The notes beneath the pieces are model-generated. The model searched no databases, was not told the DNA's origin, and worked only from the letters and a program-made list of their open reading frames with translations. From Sphagnum compactum (taxonomy: Eukaryota > Bryophyta > Sphagnopsida > Sphagnales), in NCBI GenBank assembly GCA_965153455.1, contig OZ234501.1:9362001-9426000 (forward strand): DNA of 64,000 nucleotides. The letters run 5' to 3'. The first letter of the stretch is position 1, and each line of letters starts with the position of its first letter. Positions 60,524 through 64,000 of this stretch are shown here, piece by piece. Made by a program: the position numbers and the translations under genes.

Positions 60524-61540
60524 CCGTTTGGACCCTAATGCTATATATTTGTTTTTCCAATGTAGCACAAAAGATTCAATTTGTGGGGTCATGACATCAA
60601 AATGAAGATATTTTGCAAAGGTTATTAAAGAATGAATTGTCCTTGTTTCAACACTTTCATTTGAAAGGCAAAGAATGTGGATTACCTTTAACTTGGTGGA
60701 AGATTCAAAAAATTAGGTTTTGAAATTATGTATCATTTGTTGCATGCTAAATTCTTGGTTTCCCATGTTCACAAATTGAGATTTAATGCATCTTTAACAT
60801 AGTTGATGTCATGTTCACAAGCCCATGAAAATGTAGGTTGGGAGTTGAAAACTTAAACAATTTGGTCATGATCTTAAAAAATTAACTAAATAATGCAAGG
60901 GTGGATTTTGTAGGAAAAATGTAGTCCATGGATGACTTCATCAATGAAAAGGCTAGTATCATTAACAATAATGTGTTTATGTTGGACTCAACAAGGTGTG
61001 TGGGTCCAAACATGCAAATATGTACCAAAGTAATTATAACTACTATATAATATTTCATATTCAAAAATGGTAATTTAAGTTGGTGTTGAAATTTTGGATT
61101 TATTTATGTAGTAACATTGATAATATGTCATAAGAACATGTGAACAAAATTGAACTCAATTTAATGAATAAAATTTCTTAAAAACACTTTTAAAATAGTT
61201 GTAATTAGTCTTTTCACTATTTAAATGACTTGAAAAGATTTGAAAATGATACTTTTTGACAAATTTTTTAGCCTTAACATAATAGTGTAATAAATAAATA
61301 TATCCAAAATATTTCAAGAATATTTTAGATTAAGCATCCACTTGAGTGGCACTAATTCATGTTGATGATGGGGAGTTGGAGTGAAAATTTGTCTCATTTT
61401 TTTTCAAACATGTGGATTTTATTTATGTTACCTTGGATAATTCAATTTTGAAAATAGTTTTTGGATGTGGATTCCTAATGTCATGATAAAATTTAATTGA
61501 ATGGTAATTTTTTTTAAAGAAAGGGTTGGAAGTAGACCTT
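60524..61540. other. No gene; partial copy of the 60113 element
   Basis: The part from about 61080 to 61360 is similar to the preceding element. Minus-strand frames at 60882-61064 and 61428-61640 are unrecognised. Confidence 0.4.
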
Positions 61541-61830
61541 TCATGTGTAGAAATAGGTTTAGGTGTATGTTTATGGCATCATTTGCATTTGGTGCTTTAA
61601 ATCCACAAGATAAAAAACAATTTATGTTAATCGGATTCATCTTTAGGTAAGTGGAAGTTTTTGAACCTTCAATTGTCTATGTAATTTGTTTTGTCATAAT
61701 TCTTGAAGATCTAGAAGGTTAGGGTTTTTTTGGTTAGAATTAAACTTGTGTTGATTCATATTCTTTGGAGAATCCACAACCAATTACTTAAGAAAAGAGG
61801 GGTTGGAAGCCAAGGGGGGATATTTTTAAA
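61540..61830 (+). repeat. Family T1 unit of about 280 bp, copy 1
   Basis: The unit carries GGTGCTTTAAATCCACAAG, GGATTCATCTTTAGGTAAG (61633), TCTATGTAATTTGTTTTG, AAACTTGTGTTGATTC and AATCCACAACCAATTA. The same blocks recur to the right end. Confidence 0.75.
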
Positions 61831-61899
61831 AAATTGAAAATTATTTGAATAGAGCTATAGGATCATTTATATTGGTTATTGGGTAAACATTATGATTCA

Positions 61900-62490
61900 A
61901 TTGGTTTTACAATAGGATCATGTAATTTATTCTCAAAACCAAGATATAACTAATATAGGATATTTATTGAACCAAGTATTAGAAAAAATAAAATAAATAT
62001 AGCATATGTTCACATGATTTAAATATTAATTTTTAGTAGGTTCAATCAATTTTGTTACTAGGTACAAAGTTTGGAAATGTTTATAATTCTTACTTGGTTT
62101 TGAATTTGATTCAATTTTTGCAGAAAGGGGGAAGAATAGTGTCATGATGGGGTTGGGGAAGTTTCTTCAATGAGTTGGTGAATGTTCCCTAGGATTCAAA
62201 ACCTTCATGACAATGATGTTGTTTGCTTAGTATTTATGAACATGTGGATAAATTTTGAATCTTACATCACTCCTCACAACTTCACTTAAAACTAAAAACT
62301 CAAACAAATATGTGGTACCAAAATTCAATGCAAACATAAAACTTAAATTAAGGCTAAGGTGGTATATTAAATATATGGTTATTAAAAACTTAAATAATAA
62401 TAGGTTGGGAAAATTTAAAACTCCCTCACATAGTTCCTCCCAAGTTCCAACAATGCCCTCCTTGATTTAGGTAATGTCGAATTTTCATTG
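61900..62490 (+). repeat. Family E1, copy 3
   Basis: Blocks AGGATCATGTAATTTATTCTC, AAAACCAAGATATAACTAAT, ATAGCATATGTTCACATG, TTTGGAAATGTTTATAATTC, ATTCAATGCAAACATAAAAC and ACTCCCTCACATAG follow the family order without the break seen in copy 2. Confidence 0.6.
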
Positions 62491-62499
62491 GAAGTAGAC

Positions 62500-64000
62500 T
62501 TCAAATGATATATAGATCTTGTGAAAGAGGTTTTGGTGGATCTGAAATATACGTTATTGTTCAAATTTGATGCTTCATCCACAAGATCAACTGAAACAAA
62601 ACTTTGTCAAATGGATTCATGTTTAGATAATTGGAAGTTCTTTTTATTTTTTGTGTAATTTGTTATGCCATTAATGTTTGAAATTCTTAAATGTTAAGTG
62701 TTTTTCTAAAAAATAATGTGTGTTGAGTCGTTTCTTGGGGATTCTACAACCAATAAAAGAAGGGGGGTTCAAAGAAAATATCAAATGATGCAAACATGGC
62801 CGAAGAAGTTAAGTGGTGGAAGCTTTATTGTGTTGTTTAAATTTGATGTTTTATCCATAACATGAATAAAAAAAATGTCAAGCGGATGTCATCATCTTAA
62901 AGAGTTCCAACCATGATGTTTTTACAAGATTTTTTAAGAGTCATGTTGAACTTTGGAGCATAGAATTAAAGCCATATCTTGAAACTTTGTTTAAAAAAAG
63001 TATAACTATAAAAACATTGTTGAATCAATAAATTCCAACCAAAAAAAACGTAAATTGTAAAAACTGAAATCCTTTTTTACTATGATGAAAGTCCTTTTAC
63101 TTACAAAGAACTTTATAACTATCATTGATTTATGATACATAACTATACATATTTTGTCAATTATTAACCATTGATATGTACTTAAATGATTCAATATTTC
63201 ATTTTCATAATATTTTAATAATTGATTAACAATCTATAGTTCTTTTGGTTGCTATGTGGAACGAAACTACATTGGTGACATCTTAAGCAATATTGAACTT
63301 ACCATGAAGACACCCAAGTGGAATCATGTTTAGGTAAATGGAAATGCTTTAAGTTTTTTGTGTAATTTTTTTTGCATTCAATTTTTAAAGATCCTAAAGG
63401 TTCTAGGTGGTTTGCTACTAAAACAAACTTGTGTTGACTCACATTGTTTTCTTGGGGGAATATGAAACTAATAATTAGAAGAAAAAAAGTAGCTAGATGC
63501 AAACCTCAAATGGTGTAGATACTATGAAAGGAGTCTTGGTGGATGCTTAGATCACATTATTTTAAAGATTTGGTGCTTTCTTCAAAAAAATCATCCAATT
63601 TTTTTAATCAAATCGATTCATGTTTAGGTAATGAAAAGGTTTTGAAAAGTTAGTCTTTTTGTATTGTTTTTCCATCAACTTTTGAAAATCTTGAATGAAC
63701 TAAAGGTGCTTTGTTTCCAAAACCAAATTTGTGGTTTATCATTCTCTTAGATGAATCTACAACCAATAAGATAAAAGTGGTTGACAACAAACCTCAAATG
63801 ATGTAAACACTATGAAAAAGGTCTTTGTGGAAGCTTATCATATTGTTTAATTGGTGTTTTCCACAAGATCAACCTAAACAAAAGTTTGGTTTTATGTTCA
63901 AGTAATTGGAAGTGTTTGAAGTGTTAATGTTCAATTATATATCTATATAGAGGAAATGCTTCTAAGTTGTCCATGCTTCCAAATTTCGTTGAAGGATATT
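62500..64000 (+). repeat. Family T1 array, further copies to the window edge
   Basis: The landmark TTCATGTTTAGGTAA recurs at about 62613, 63320, 63614 and, changed, 63891. The last three are spaced 294 and 277 bp apart, so this part is tandem. Other shared words are GTCTTGGTGGATGCTTAGA, TTCCACAAGATCAAC and AATCTACAACCAATAAG. A partial unit lies at 62800-62930. The array continues beyond the window. Confidence 0.75.

Overview
The window looks like gene-poor, transposon-dense intergenic DNA from a plant nuclear genome. Three things point to a plant: TTTAGGG/CCCTAAA telomere-type repeats (9213-9268), relics of plant-like hAT and CACTA transposases, and tRNA-derived SINE-like units. The sequence is strongly AT-rich, and CpG is scarce by eye except in a few islands, as expected of old, methylated, mutated repeats. 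I cannot fix the lineage from the sequence alone. I see no intact recognisable protein-coding gene, no rRNA or convincing tRNA gene, and no CRISPR array.

Layout. 0-9 kb: AT-rich sequence without recognisable genes, with a 48-bp tandem pair (1455-1550), an extremely AT-rich block (2590-3180), a TACC/GGTA array (3445-3600) and a C-rich tract (7450-7525). 9.2-10.7 kb: an inverted interstitial telomeric repeat followed by a CpG-retaining island with a 201-codon open frame on the minus strand. 10.9-25 kb: dispersed-repeat copies, a 632-bp terminal-inverted-repeat element (12660-13291), a hAT relic (15950-16520, minus), a TAGG-rich block with a SINE-like unit, a degenerate minisatellite (20330-20870), a second CpG island (23740-24470) and another SINE-like unit. 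25-36 kb: a small CACTA-type MITE with clean 3-bp target duplications, a second hAT relic (27625-28540, minus), a ~1.3 kb inverted array, and a 1266-bp CACT-ended element carrying a TACC array and a SINE. 36-49 kb: a second inverted array, a CACTA transposase relic in two pieces (about 40.4 and 43.4-43.8 kb), and the best-preserved hAT relic (46089-47979), itself split by a 630-bp inverted-repeat element. 49-64 kb: moderately GC sequence with simple repeats, two minus-strand copies of the dispersed repeat, a fourth hAT relic (59059-60105), and repeated blocks ending in a ~280-bp unit array (61.5-64 kb).

The parts do not form a pathway. What they show is history: autonomous hAT and CACTA elements decayed, smaller elements landed in them, and short tetranucleotide arrays grew, often just behind SINE-like units. 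The items most worth following are the minus-strand open frame at 9916-10518, the head-to-head telomeric repeat, the nested hAT insertion, the SINE/TAGG association and the two long inverted arrays. I did not find a convincing new biological system. All repeat homologies were judged by eye.
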